NCBI RefSeq assembly: GCF_014640635.1
Contig: NZ_BMHI01000005.1
Location: forward strand, 372,001-436,000
DNA from: Flexivirga endophytica
GTDB lineage: Bacteria; Actinomycetota; Actinomycetes; Actinomycetales; Dermatophilaceae
Direction of reading: 5' to 3'
Length of the DNA: 64,000 nt
Shown here piece after piece: positions 35,907 to 44,200 of the stretch. Position numbers and translations under genes: made by a program. The notes under the pieces were generated by a model. That model was given only the letters and a program-made list of their open reading frames with translations. It did not search any database and was not told the DNA's origin. How positions within the stretch are numbered: position 1 is the first letter of the stretch; every line of letters begins with the position of its first letter.

Positions 35907-37298
35907 ATGACTCACACCAGCCCCGGATACTCGGTGACGCTGCGCGTCGGCCTCACGCCCGGGCAGCGCACGGCCAGTGACCTCGCTGCCGCGGTCGCCG
36001 ACGCGGGTGCGTCGGTGACCGCACTGGACGTCACGGAGTCGACTCCTGATGGCCTGGTGGTCGACGTGACATGCGACACGACCGACGAGAACCACGCTGA
36101 GCGGATTCGCGAATCACTCGTGTCCGCAGGCGGATACGACGTTCGGAAGGTGAGTGACCGGACCTTCCTGATGCACATCGGCGGCAAGCTGTCGGTGGAG
36201 CCGAAGGTCGAGCTGCGCACGCGTGACGATCTGTCCCGCGCCTACACCCCCGGTGTTGCTCGGGTGTGCCTGGCGATCGCGAACAACCCGGAGGACGCTC
36301 GGCGACTGACGATCAAGCGCAACACCGTCGCGGTCGTCACGGACGGCACTGCGGTCCTCGGGCTCGGCGACATCGGTCCGGCCGCGGCCTTGCCGGTGAT
36401 GGAGGGCAAGGCGGCGCTGTTCAAGCAGTTCGGGGGCGTCGACGCCTGGCCGGTCTGCCTGGACACGACCGACACCGAGGAGATCATCTCCATCGTCAAG
36501 GCGTTGGCTCCGGTCTACGGCGGAGTCAACCTCGAGGACATCGCTGCGCCCCGTTGTTTCGAGATCGAGCGTCGGCTGCGCGAGGAGCTCGACATCCCCG
36601 TCTTCCACGACGACCAGCACGGCACCGCCATCGTGGTGCTCGCAGCGCTCATCAACGCGTTGCGCGTGGTCGACAAGAAGATCGAGGACGTGCGCATCGT
36701 CATCTCCGGTGTTGGCGCGGCCGGGCACGCGATCATCAAGTTGCTCGGTGCCCAGGGTGCCTCGGACATCGTCGGGTGCAGTCGATCCGGCGCGATCCAC
36801 CGGGACGGGGACTACAAGGACGAGCACCGGGTGTGGATCGCCGAGCACACGAACCCGCGTGGCGTGACCGGATCGCTCTCCGACGCGCTCGTGGACGCCG
36901 ATGTATTCATCGGCGTCTCCGGTCCGAACATCTTGGGCGAGAAGGACATTGCGCGGATGGCCGACAACTCGATCGTCTTCGCCCTTGCCAACCCGGATCC
37001 GGAGGTCCCGGCCGCCGAGGCTGCCAAACACGCCGCCGTGGTCGCTACCGGTCGCAGCGACTTCCCCAACCAGATCAACAACGTGCTGGCGTTCCCGGGG
37101 CTCTTCCGCGGCTTGTTGGACGCCTCGGCGCACAAGATCAGCACCCCGCTGCTGGTCGCCGCGGCACGGGCCATCGCCGACTCCGTCGGACCCGGCGAGC
37201 TCAACGCGAGTTACATCGTGCCGAGCGTCTTCGACGCCGACGTGGCGCCGGCGGTCGCCGACGCCGTGCGCCGTACCGTCGAGGAAGAGCGCCGCTGA
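35907..37298 (+). CDS. NAD(P)-dependent malic enzyme
   Basis: A 463-residue malic enzyme that decarboxylates malate to pyruvate. An ACT-like regulatory domain occupies about 8-85 ([21 protein letters not shown]). The catalytic domain contains [12 protein letters not shown] (about 112, Tyr), [19 protein letters not shown] (about 135), GKAALFKQF with the catalytic Lys (about 165), and the metal ligands in FEIERRL and FHDDQHGTA. The NAD(P) site is [10 protein letters not shown] (about 268). ATG 35907 follows CGGAG. Divergent from hyi, it would take malate made from glyoxylate to pyruvate. Confidence 0.95.
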   Translation: MTHTSPGYSVTLRVGLTPGQRTASDLAAAVADAGASVTALDVTESTPDGLVVDVTCDTTDENHAERIRESLVSAGGYDVRKVSDRTFLMHIGGKLSVEPKVELRTRDDLSRAYTPGVARVCLAIANNPEDARRLTIKRNTVAVVTDGTAVLGLGDIGPAAALPVMEGKAALFKQFGGVDAWPVCLDTTDTEEIISIVKALAPVYGGVNLEDIAAPRCFEIERRLREELDIPVFHDDQHGTAIVVLAALINALRVVDKKIEDVRIVISGVGAAGHAIIKLLGAQGASDIVGCSRSGAIHRDGDYKDEHRVWIAEHTNPRGVTGSLSDALVDADVFIGVSGPNILGEKDIARMADNSIVFALANPDPEVPAAEAAKHAAVVATGRSDFPNQINNVLAFPGLFRGLLDASAHKISTPLLVAAARAIADSVGPGELNASYIVPSVFDADVAPAVADAVRRTVEEERR

Positions 37299-37318
37299 CC
37301 TTCTCGAGAGCGGGTGAA

Positions 37319-37353
37319 GCAGGGCGGGTTCCAACGGAACCCGCCCTGTTTCG
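37319..37353 (+). terminator. Terminator after malic enzyme
   Basis: Arms of 13 bases (37320-37332 and 37336-37348) with a 3-base loop followed by TTTCG, just after the malic enzyme gene; it also faces the minus-strand DUF4185 gene end. Confidence 0.75.
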
Positions 37354-37409
37354 ACGCAGGGACGTTGTCACCCGATTTGGCCGGTCAGGCTACTTCTCTT
37401 CGTGGCAGG

Positions 37410-38471
37410 TCAGACGGCGAGCCCGCCGATCCGGTATTGCATGAAGCGGTAGTTGGTGTCGTCATACCACTGGCTGACCACCAGCTCGAGATCGGCCAGG
37501 CTGGAGCCGGGGATGATGAAGCCACCGTACGGCGCGCACACGACGTTGCCGCCCTGCATGTTTGCAGGGCCGTTGACAATGAGTGTCTGCTTCGGTGCAG
37601 TGAACACGTTGCCCAGCGGACTGTCGAGCACCTGCGCGTAGATGGTCGAACCCTCCAGGTAGGTCAGCACGAAACGTCCTTCGATCTGCCGGAAACAGAT
37701 CTCACCCCAGCCGCGGGGAGTGGTGATGGTGGACGCCGGATTGCCCTATGCCCAGGCGCCGTTCGCGTAACCCCAGGGTTCGTATGACGACGGCGTGCCG
37801 ACCTCCGCGTGCGGCACGCGGTGCAGCAGCAGCCCTGACGTCGTGCCACGGTTGAAGACGCTGGACAGCACGTAGCAGTAACCGTCGTCGGCGACGGCAT
37901 ACGTCTTCTGCTGGAACTGCCCACCGAGCAGGTCACCGGGCCACTGGCACAGATAGGTCCAGGTGTTGCCGTTGTCCTCGGACTTCCAGAAGTCGGTGTG
38001 GTCGGTCTGATAGATGACGCCTCGCATCAGGTGCATGTACATCGTGTTGCCGATGGTGAAGACGTCGCTCGGGATGGCTGTGGTGTAGCCGCCGTCGACG
38101 GGTATGTGGCCCTCGGGGACCAGGCCGACCGCCGAGCTGCCGCCCACTGCGCTGTCAATGGTGAGAGATCCGAGAATGCTGCTGCTGGAACGCAATCCGA
38201 CCGGTGCGCGCCAGTTGCCACCGTGGATGTCCGGGCCGTCGAATGAGTCGCCACCGACGAAGAGCATCGACCCGTCCGGGCACCTGGCCGGTATGCCGAG
38301 GTCGGACCACGGGGTGGCGAACTGCCCGGTCTGAGCGGGTCCGCTGAGGTCCTGGATCTTCGTAGCGCCGGTGGCGGCGGCAGCGGGTCTGCGTGCGGCG
38401 CTGACGCCCAGTACTCCGGTGAGAGCGGCGGTCATACCTGAGCCCAGGACGGCGCGGCGAGTGGGTTTCAT
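37410..38471 (-). pseudogene. Secreted DUF4185 protein interrupted by an in-frame amber codon
   Basis: One continuous frame runs from ATG 38471 to the TGA at 37410-37412 but is cut by a TAG at 37746-37748. The first part (241 residues) starts with a twin-arginine signal (PTRRAVLGSG, Ala-rich to about 33) and carries the DUF4185 pattern (GGDSFDGP near 73, GGNWRAPVGLRSS near 85). The remaining 111 residues (beginning GNPASTITTPRGWGEICFR) continue the same domain without a frame shift. A single Trp-to-stop change (TGG to TAG) is the simplest cause; sequencing error or read-through cannot be excluded. DUF4185 proteins are exported with unknown function. Confidence 0.8.
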
Positions 38472-38509
38472 GGTTGCTCCTCGTAGCTACCAGGAAAAGG
38501 AACGTGCAT

Positions 38510-38537
38510 GGTAAACGATCGTGAGATAACGATTACC
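38510..38537. promoter_or_regulatory. Inverted repeat upstream of the DUF4185 gene
   Basis: GGTAAACG (38510-38517) and CGATTACC (38530-38537) are inverted copies (one variable position), separated by 12 bases, 39 bases upstream of the start codon. It is a plausible operator. Confidence 0.4.
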
Positions 38538-38631
38538 GTCTCGAGTGTGGTCCGAGCCGTATGGCGTGCCAAGGGAATTGTGAAGTTTTGACCAAACGCT
38601 GACGAGCTCGAACCGAGGGCAGCGGAGTGGG

Positions 38632-40140
38632 TCAACGGTGCAGCAGCGCCGCCACCGCGACGGCCGTCGGCAGACTGTCACCGAAGGTCCAGATCACCTG
38701 CTGCGCACCGCTCAACTCCTCGGTGCCAGTGGCGAAACCGGTGACCAGCACCAGCACTCGCGGGTTCGCCGAGACACAGCGACGCAACTGCTCGTCCTGC
38801 TCCAGGTCGTGACCGGGCGCCCCCATGACGACGACGTCGGCAACCGGCAGGTCGGCCCGCAAGGCGAGTTGGGTCTCCTCGGCATGGCCCTCGACCGCGT
38901 CGGGCAGCACGAATGCCGTGGTCAGGGTCGAGCCGGGTGCGCCGTCGAGGACGGCCCGGACCGTCGACGAGGAGAGTGCGCCGGCGGCGACATTGCGCTG
39001 CCGCCGAATGTCGAGCACTTGCAACGGTCCTCGTGGGACACCGATGCGTCCGCGGGTTGCGAGCGCACGGCTTGCGACGGACCGATCGGGCGAGCCGTCG
39101 GCTGCCGTGGTGTGAGCCGGTCGGGTGCGTCGCCAGTGACGCAGCGCATCGACCCGGTGTGCGGCAGCCTCCAGTCGCTCGACGGGGAGCCGCCCTTCAC
39201 GGACCGCGGCCAGCACTGCGCCGTGGGCTTCGGCGAAGACCCGCGCGTCCTTGTCCGAGTCCGTCGCGCCGAGCACCGGGTTGCCGAGCCCCAGCAGATC
39301 CGCGCCGGCGAGCAACGCCTGGACGCAGCCTTCGCCCAGGCCGATGGTGTCGCGGATGGCCCCCATGTCGAGTGCGTCGGTCATGATCACGCCGTCGAAA
39401 CCGAGGTCGTCCCGCAACATCGACAAGGCCGCCGCACTGATCGTGGCGGGCCGCGTCGGATCCAAGGCGGGCACGATGACGTGCGCCGTCATCACGGCGC
39501 GAACCCCTGCGTCCACCGCTGCGGCGAACGGCGCCATCTCCCGCTCGCGCAGCACCTCGAGGGAAGCGTCGACCCGGGGCAGTCCGACGTGCGAATCCAC
39601 TGCAGTGTCACCGTGACCCGGGAAATGTTTGGCAGTCGCAGCGACACCGGTGGCCTGCAATCCCTCGGCATACGCGACCGCGTGCCGGGAGACCAGGTCG
39701 GGCGTCGAGCCGAACGAGCGGACCCCGATGACGGGATTTGCCGGGTTGCTGTTGACGTCGACGACCGGGGCCAGATCGATGTCGATCCCCGATGCGAGCA
39801 GGTCCGCTCCGATCGCGGCTCCGACCGCGCGCGTCGCAGCCACGTCGTCCACCCGGCCGAGCATCGCCGCGCCGACATGGGGGGAGCCGCCGCGCGCACC
39901 GAGTCGGCTCACGATGCCGCCCTCCTCGTCGGTGGCGATGAGCACGTCACCCAGGTCGTGCAGCCGAGCCGACAATGCCGCGGTCGCCTCCACGTCACCG
40001 ATGTTGTGGCTGAAGTAGACGACACCACCCAACCCACGCTGTATGGCGTCCGCCAGCCATGGCGGCGGCTCGGTCGTGCCGGCGAATCCCGGCTTGAGCA
40101 CGGCGTGAACCAGTTGGTCCACGCGTGGGTCGGTGGTCAT
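38632..40140 (-). CDS. nagZ: Glycoside hydrolase family 3 beta-N-acetylhexosaminidase
   Basis: A 502-residue family 3 enzyme that removes terminal N-acetylglucosamine from chito-oligosaccharides or cell-wall fragments. LIATDEEGGIVSRL (about 67), KHFPGHGDTAVDSH with the His-Asp pair typical of NagZ (about 175), and MTDALDMGAI with the catalytic Asp (about 255) are present. No signal peptide is seen, so it acts in the cytoplasm on imported substrates. An extra C-terminal domain of about 150 residues follows, as in two-domain actinobacterial enzymes. ATG 40140 overlaps the permease stop. It is the last gene of the importer operon. Confidence 0.92.
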   Translation of the reverse strand: MTTDPRVDQLVHAVLKPGFAGTTEPPPWLADAIQRGLGGVVYFSHNIGDVEATAALSARLHDLGDVLIATDEEGGIVSRLGARGGSPHVGAAMLGRVDDVAATRAVGAAIGADLLASGIDIDLAPVVDVNSNPANPVIGVRSFGSTPDLVSRHAVAYAEGLQATGVAATAKHFPGHGDTAVDSHVGLPRVDASLEVLREREMAPFAAAVDAGVRAVMTAHVIVPALDPTRPATISAAALSMLRDDLGFDGVIMTDALDMGAIRDTIGLGEGCVQALLAGADLLGLGNPVLGATDSDKDARVFAEAHGAVLAAVREGRLPVERLEAAAHRVDALRHWRRTRPAHTTAADGSPDRSVASRALATRGRIGVPRGPLQVLDIRRQRNVAAGALSSSTVRAVLDGAPGSTLTTAFVLPDAVEGHAEETQLALRADLPVADVVVMGAPGHDLEQDEQLRRCVSANPRVLVLVTGFATGTEELSGAQQVIWTFGDSLPTAVAVAALLHR

Positions 40141-40961
40141 TTGACCGCGCCGGAGACGAGGCCGGCACCGAGGCGCCGCTGGGCGAGCACGAAGACGATC
40201 ACGACGGGAAGAGTAACCACAGTCGAGGCCGCCATGAGGCCTCCCCAGTCATTCACGTGCGCACCGAGATAGTGCTGCAGTCCGACGCCGACGGTGAGGC
40301 GGTCGTTCTTGGACAGGAAGGTGAGCGCGAAGACGAACTCCTCCCAGGCCATGACGAACGAGAACGCCGAGGTGGCAACGAGTCCCGGCACCACGAGCGG
40401 CAGCAGCACCGAGCGGAACATCCGCCACCACCCGCAGCCGTCCAGGTATGCCGCCTCCTCCAACTCGCGGGGCACGGCAGCGACGAAACCCCGGAGGTTC
40501 CAGATCGCGAACGGCAACGAGAAGGCGATGTAGACCAGGATCAGGCCGAGTAGCGAGTTGAGCATCCGCCAGTCCTTCATCTGCAGGAAGAGCGGAATGA
40601 CGAGGGCCTCGGCGGGCAGCATCTGCACCACCAGGATCAGCACCAGCATCGTGTTGCGGAAGCGGAACCGGAAGCGTGCGATGGCGACTGCGCCGAGCAG
40701 CGCGAGCGCACCCGAGATCACCACGGTCCCGACCGTGACGATCGCCGAGTTGAGCATGTAGCGGCCGAAGTCGTCCTCCGCGAAGACCTTGGTGAAGTTG
40801 TCGAAGGTGAAGTGCTCCGGGAAGAGGCTGTCGGTGCCAGAGCCGTTGCGGGCGTTGAACGCCGTGCTCAGCATGAAGTAGATCGGGAAGAGCGTGAACG
40901 CCAGCAGTGCCAGCACCGCGATCGTCTTGCCGACCGGCCGCCAGGGTGAGTTGGTCGTCAT
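40137..40961 (-). CDS. ABC sugar transporter permease (MalG type)
   Basis: A 274-residue inner-membrane permease with six predicted helices. The EAA loop EEAAYLDGCGWWRMFRSVLLPLVVPG (position about 173-198), which binds the ATPase, is typical of carbohydrate uptake family 1. It is encoded directly after the MalF-type permease and overlaps nagZ. No ATP-binding subunit gene is next to it, so the importer must use an ATPase encoded elsewhere, such as a shared MsiK-type protein as in other actinomycetes. Confidence 0.9.
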   Translation of the reverse strand: MTTNSPWRPVGKTIAVLALLAFTLFPIYFMLSTAFNARNGSGTDSLFPEHFTFDNFTKVFAEDDFGRYMLNSAIVTVGTVVISGALALLGAVAIARFRFRFRNTMLVLILVVQMLPAEALVIPLFLQMKDWRMLNSLLGLILVYIAFSLPFAIWNLRGFVAAVPRELEEAAYLDGCGWWRMFRSVLLPLVVPGLVATSAFSFVMAWEEFVFALTFLSKNDRLTVGVGLQHYLGAHVNDWGGLMAASTVVTLPVVIVFVLAQRRLGAGLVSGAVK

Positions 40962-41876
40962 CTACAGGTCCTCCTCTTCCTTGAACAGCACTCGTAGGTA
41001 GACCAGCGTGATCACCAGCAACACCAGGGTCAGCAACACCGCGATGGCAGAACCGAGGCCGTACTTCGTCTGGTTGATCGAGGAGATGTAGGACCAGACG
41101 CCGAGGTTGAACACATCGGGATTCACCCCATCACCGCCCGGCATCAGATAGATCTGGGTGAACACCTTGAAGTCCCAGATCGTCGACAGGATGGTCACCA
41201 CTGCGAACACCGGCCGCAGCAGCGGCACGGTGATCGACCAGAACCGCCGCCACGCCGACGCACCGTCGATCTTGGCGGCTTCGTGCAACTCGGTCGGCAC
41301 GGTCAGCAACCCGGCGAAGATGGTGATCGCCACGAACGGGTAGCTGTGATGCACGACGTTGAGCAACGCGATCGCGTAGAACGAGTTGCGGTCGGTGAAC
41401 CAGTTGTGACCCTCCGGCCCGAGCAGCCCGACACCCTGCAGCACGTGTCGGGCGACGCCGCTGTCCGGGTCGAAGATCCAGACCCACACATACGTGCCGG
41501 TGACGGCCGGCAGTGCCCAAGCGACCAACGCCGAGCCGATGACCAACGCGCGGACCTTCGGTCCGAGCGTCACCAGCAGCAAGGCCACCAGCGTGCCCAG
41601 CACGACGGTGAGCGTCACTGCCAGCACCGCGAAACCGACCGTGTTGGGCAGGATCGTCTTCCACAGGTATGACGCCGGCAGGCCCGGCGCGCCCGAGAAG
41701 ATCTGCTTGTAGTTGTCGAACCCGATGCCCACCGGGTGCCCGCTGATCACCTCGCGCAGGTTGTAGCGCTGGAAGGACAACACCGTCACCCGAACGATCG
41801 GGTAGAGCAGCAGTCCGGCGATGACGATCAGCGGGCCGGCGAGCAGCAGCCAGGGCCGTGACTTGGAAGAGGGCAC
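40962..41876 (-). CDS. ABC sugar transporter permease (MalF type)
   Basis: A 304-residue permease with six predicted helices and the EAA loop (HEAAKIDGASAWRRFWSITV, about 200-219). Start is GTG 41876. It pairs with the MalG-type permease, whose ATG follows the stop codon of this gene directly, and with the lipoprotein encoded upstream. Confidence 0.9.
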   Translation of the reverse strand: MPSSKSRPWLLLAGPLIVIAGLLLYPIVRVTVLSFQRYNLREVISGHPVGIGFDNYKQIFSGAPGLPASYLWKTILPNTVGFAVLAVTLTVVLGTLVALLLVTLGPKVRALVIGSALVAWALPAVTGTYVWVWIFDPDSGVARHVLQGVGLLGPEGHNWFTDRNSFYAIALLNVVHHSYPFVAITIFAGLLTVPTELHEAAKIDGASAWRRFWSITVPLLRPVFAVVTILSTIWDFKVFTQIYLMPGGDGVNPDVFNLGVWSYISSINQTKYGLGSAIAVLLTLVLLVITLVYLRVLFKEEEDL

Positions 41877-41924
41877 GTATCGGTTCTTCGGGTCGGGTGA
41901 CGGAATGCGGTCCGGGTGCGGCGG

Positions 41925-43238
41925 TCAGCTCTTGGCGTTCAGGGTCGACTCGATGGCCGCCGAGGCCTTCTTGGTCGCCGACTCGACCGACGTGCCGGTC
42001 AGGATCGACTGCAACATCGCGGTGATCGTCTTGTTGCCCTCGACCGTGCCCCATTGCGGAGCGCTCGGCACGTTGCGGCCGCCCTTGAGCATCGCGGTCG
42101 CGAACGGCGCGACGAGTTTGTCGGAGCTCTCGGCATACGGCGTGAGCGCGGTCTTCGTGGTCGGCAGGTAGCCGGTCTGGTCCGCCCACTTCTTGGCCAG
42201 GTCGCCCGTGGTCATCATCTGCACGAACTTCCAGGCGAGGTCCTTCTTCTTGCTGGTCTGCATCACCGACAGGTTGGACCCACCGAGGAACGCGGGTGCC
42301 ACGCCGCCGTTCTTGCCGGGGATGGCGAATGCGCCGATCTTGTTCTTCAGGTCGGGGTTCTGCTCGATCGCGGTCTTGGGTGTCCAGTTGCCCTGGATGA
42401 CCATGGCCGCCTTGTTCTTGGCGAACGCGTCGAGCAGGTCGGTCTCCTTCCAGGTGGATGCCGCGGTGGTCGACGAGCCGTCCTTGAGAGCCAGGTCGGT
42501 GTAGAACTTCAGGCCCGCCTGCGACTCCTTGGAGTCCAGGGCGCCCTTCCACTTGTCGCCGTCCTTGGTGGCGAAGGCACCGCCGGCGCCCCAGATGAAC
42601 GGCGCTGAGGCGTATGACGATCCGCCCGCGATGGGCATCGCCGCCATCTTCGGCTCCTTCGCCTTCAGGGTCTTGACGGCCTGCTCCAGCTCGGCCCAGT
42701 TCGTCGGGACCTTGACGCCGTCCTTCTTGAAGATGTCCTTGCGGTAGACGATGCCGCGCACTCCGGCATACCAGCCGACGCCGTACTGCTTGCCGTCATA
42801 CGTGGCCGAATCCTTCAGTGCCTTCAGCTCGTCCTTGCCCATCCCGGAGGACGTCACCTGCTTGGTGATGTCGGCCAGTCCACCGGCCGCTGCGAACTCC
42901 GGGGTCCAGGTGGTGCCGATCTCCGAGACGTCCGGGCCGCCACCACCGGCGAAGGACCGCACCAGCCGATCATGTGCGTCCGCCCACTCGACCTCCTGGA
43001 TGTTGAGGGTCGCGCCGGTCTGCTTCTTGAACTCCTTCTTCGCCACCGCGTAGAACTTCGACGCATCGGGATTGGTGCCCTTCATGACCCAGAAGGTGAG
43101 CGACTTGGCGCCGCCCTTGGCAACCGCGTTCCCGCCGTCGCCACCCGAGCCACCGGAGCCGCCGCTGTCGCCACAACCGGCGAGGGCGAGGGTGAGCGCG
43201 GTGAGGGACGCGAGTGCCGCAGCAGTGGTGGTGCGCAT
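41925..43238 (-). CDS. Sugar-binding lipoprotein of the ABC importer
   Basis: A 437-residue extracellular solute-binding protein (family 1). The N-terminal lipoprotein signal ends in LALAGCGD (Cys about 22), followed by a Gly/Ser-rich linker and the binding domain (TFWVMKGTNPDASKFYAVAK, about 55). It captures the sugar outside the membrane. Linkage to a beta-N-acetylhexosaminidase suggests chitobiose or another amino-sugar oligosaccharide. ATG 43238 has AAGGAG 6 bases upstream. Confidence 0.9.
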   Translation of the reverse strand: MRTTTAAALASLTALTLALAGCGDSGGSGGSGGDGGNAVAKGGAKSLTFWVMKGTNPDASKFYAVAKKEFKKQTGATLNIQEVEWADAHDRLVRSFAGGGGPDVSEIGTTWTPEFAAAGGLADITKQVTSSGMGKDELKALKDSATYDGKQYGVGWYAGVRGIVYRKDIFKKDGVKVPTNWAELEQAVKTLKAKEPKMAAMPIAGGSSYASAPFIWGAGGAFATKDGDKWKGALDSKESQAGLKFYTDLALKDGSSTTAASTWKETDLLDAFAKNKAAMVIQGNWTPKTAIEQNPDLKNKIGAFAIPGKNGGVAPAFLGGSNLSVMQTSKKKDLAWKFVQMMTTGDLAKKWADQTGYLPTTKTALTPYAESSDKLVAPFATAMLKGGRNVPSAPQWGTVEGNKTITAMLQSILTGTSVESATKKASAAIESTLNAKS

Positions 43239-43297
43239 GGGTTCTCCTTGGTGACGCGGAAGACGGGGTGGGGCCGGCAACAGACAGCGACCCTAGG

Positions 43298-43341
43298 GGA
43301 AAATTCGACTCGTACGGGCAGGGTAGAGGAAAATTGTTTCC
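43298..43341. promoter_or_regulatory. Operator-like repeats upstream of the importer operon
   Basis: GGAAAATT occurs at 43298-43305 and again at 43328-43335, 30 bases apart, equal to about three helical turns. The second copy extends to a palindrome GGAAAATTGTTTCC (43328-43341). They lie between the lipoprotein gene (minus) and the GntR gene (plus) and may bind a regulator of the importer. Confidence 0.5.
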
Positions 43342-43414
43342 AAAACGGCTGCTGTGAGCGGGCGTTTCCGGGAGCGTCTTCCCGTGGGCGGCGCCCAGGA
43401 TGTTCGATGGGCAC

Positions 43415-43771
43415 ATGATGACCATCGATCACCACGGGCCGGTCCCGCCGTACCAACAGATCTGCGAGCAGATAGCGGCGCGGATCGAGGCGGGGGAGCT
43501 GACCGTCGGAGCCCGGCTGCCCTCCGTTCGCGGTCTCGCCGAGGAACTCGGTGTCGCGCCGGGCACGGTGGCCAAGGCCTACACGGAGTTGGAGATCGCC
43601 GGGTTGGTCGCCGCGCACGGTCGCTCGGGCACTCGGGTGGCCGCCGGCGGTGACGCGACCCGAGCGCTGGCGGCGACTGCCGCCGATGACTTCGCGCAGC
43701 GGGTTCGCCGGCTCGGGATCGGCACCGAGGAGCTGCTGCGCATCGTGCGGTCGAGCGTCGAACGGCTCTGA
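43415..43771 (+). CDS. GntR-family regulator, YtrA type
   Basis: A 118-residue short GntR regulator. The winged helix (about 10-75) contains VPPYQQICEQIAARIEAGEL, GARLPSVRGLAEELGVAPGTVAKAYTELEIAGLV; only a short helical tail follows, as in the YtrA subgroup, which usually controls neighbouring transporters. ATG 43415 is used; ATG 43400 and 43418 are in frame. It is divergent from the ABC importer operon, its probable target. Confidence 0.85.
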   Translation: MMTIDHHGPVPPYQQICEQIAARIEAGELTVGARLPSVRGLAEELGVAPGTVAKAYTELEIAGLVAAHGRSGTRVAAGGDATRALAATAADDFAQRVRRLGIGTEELLRIVRSSVERL

Positions 43772-43883
43772 TCGGACCGTATCGGGGCTGATCGGCACCT
43801 GGTCCAGCGGCGGCGGAAGCAAGATGCGGGTGATGTGTGCGAACTCACCCCGGGCCGAGTGGAAGTGGAGAGCTTCCGAGAGA

Positions 43884-43914
43884 TAAAATTTCGATAACGA
43901 AGTTTTCGTTCTCG
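43884..43914 (+). promoter_or_regulatory. Promoter with palindromic operator before the 48-residue ORF
   Basis: TAAAAT (43884-43889) is a near-consensus -10. Immediately downstream, at the expected transcription start, lies the inverted repeat CGATAACGAA (43892-43901) and TTCGTTCTCG (43905-43914), matching in 9 of 10 positions across a 3-base spacer. A repressor bound there would block the polymerase. Confidence 0.55.
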
Positions 43915-43939
43915 AACTCGTCTCAAAGGAGAGACCAGC

Positions 43940-44086
43940 ATGACCTCGCTCGCCCGCGCCTTCCGTGACCACCGCGACAACGTTCGCAGTCGCCGTGCAC
44001 TGATGGATGCGATCCACAACGCTTCGACCCAGAGCGCTCGCGACGATCTGGTGATGGCGATGCAGCGCGCCAACACCAAGAGCTGA
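43940..44086 (+). CDS. Small basic 48-residue protein
   Basis: ATG 43940 to TGA 44084-44086. The ORF is preceded by AGGAGA with 7-base spacing and by a strong promoter with a palindromic operator, so it is probably expressed. The product begins MTSLARAFRDHRDNVRSRRA and is predicted to be helical and Arg-rich in the first half. It resembles no family I can name, though small helical Arg-rich proteins of this size are common in actinobacteria. It lies downstream of the YtrA-type regulator in the same direction, after a 168-base gap. Confidence 0.65.
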   Translation: MTSLARAFRDHRDNVRSRRALMDAIHNASTQSARDDLVMAMQRANTKS

Positions 44087-44092
44087 CTGCGA

Positions 44093-44131
44093 GGCAACCG
44101 AGGAGCTCGTGAGGAACGAGCGAGCGTCTCG
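44093..44131. repeat. REP-like intergenic repeat
   Basis: A stretch running from CAACCGAGGAGCTCGTGAGG into AACGAGCGAGCGTCTCGAGG has the layout (AACC-GAGGAGC...GAGCGAGCGTCTCGA) of short repeats scattered through many actinobacterial genomes. It contains a 6-base-pair hairpin GCTCGT/ACGAGC (44105-44121). Confidence 0.5.
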
Positions 44132-44157
44132 AGGTGCCGGCGCACGCACATGAAGAA

Positions 44158-44183
44158 GGCCCGACCGGTTCACCGGTCGGGCC
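44158..44183 (-). terminator. Terminator of the acyl-CoA dehydrogenase operon
   Basis: Arms of 11 bases (44158-44168 and 44173-44183) with a 4-base loop. Read on the minus strand it ends in TTCTTC, just beyond the stop of the acyl-CoA dehydrogenase gene. Confidence 0.75.
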
Positions 44184-44200
44184 TCGTCGCTCTGTGCGCG

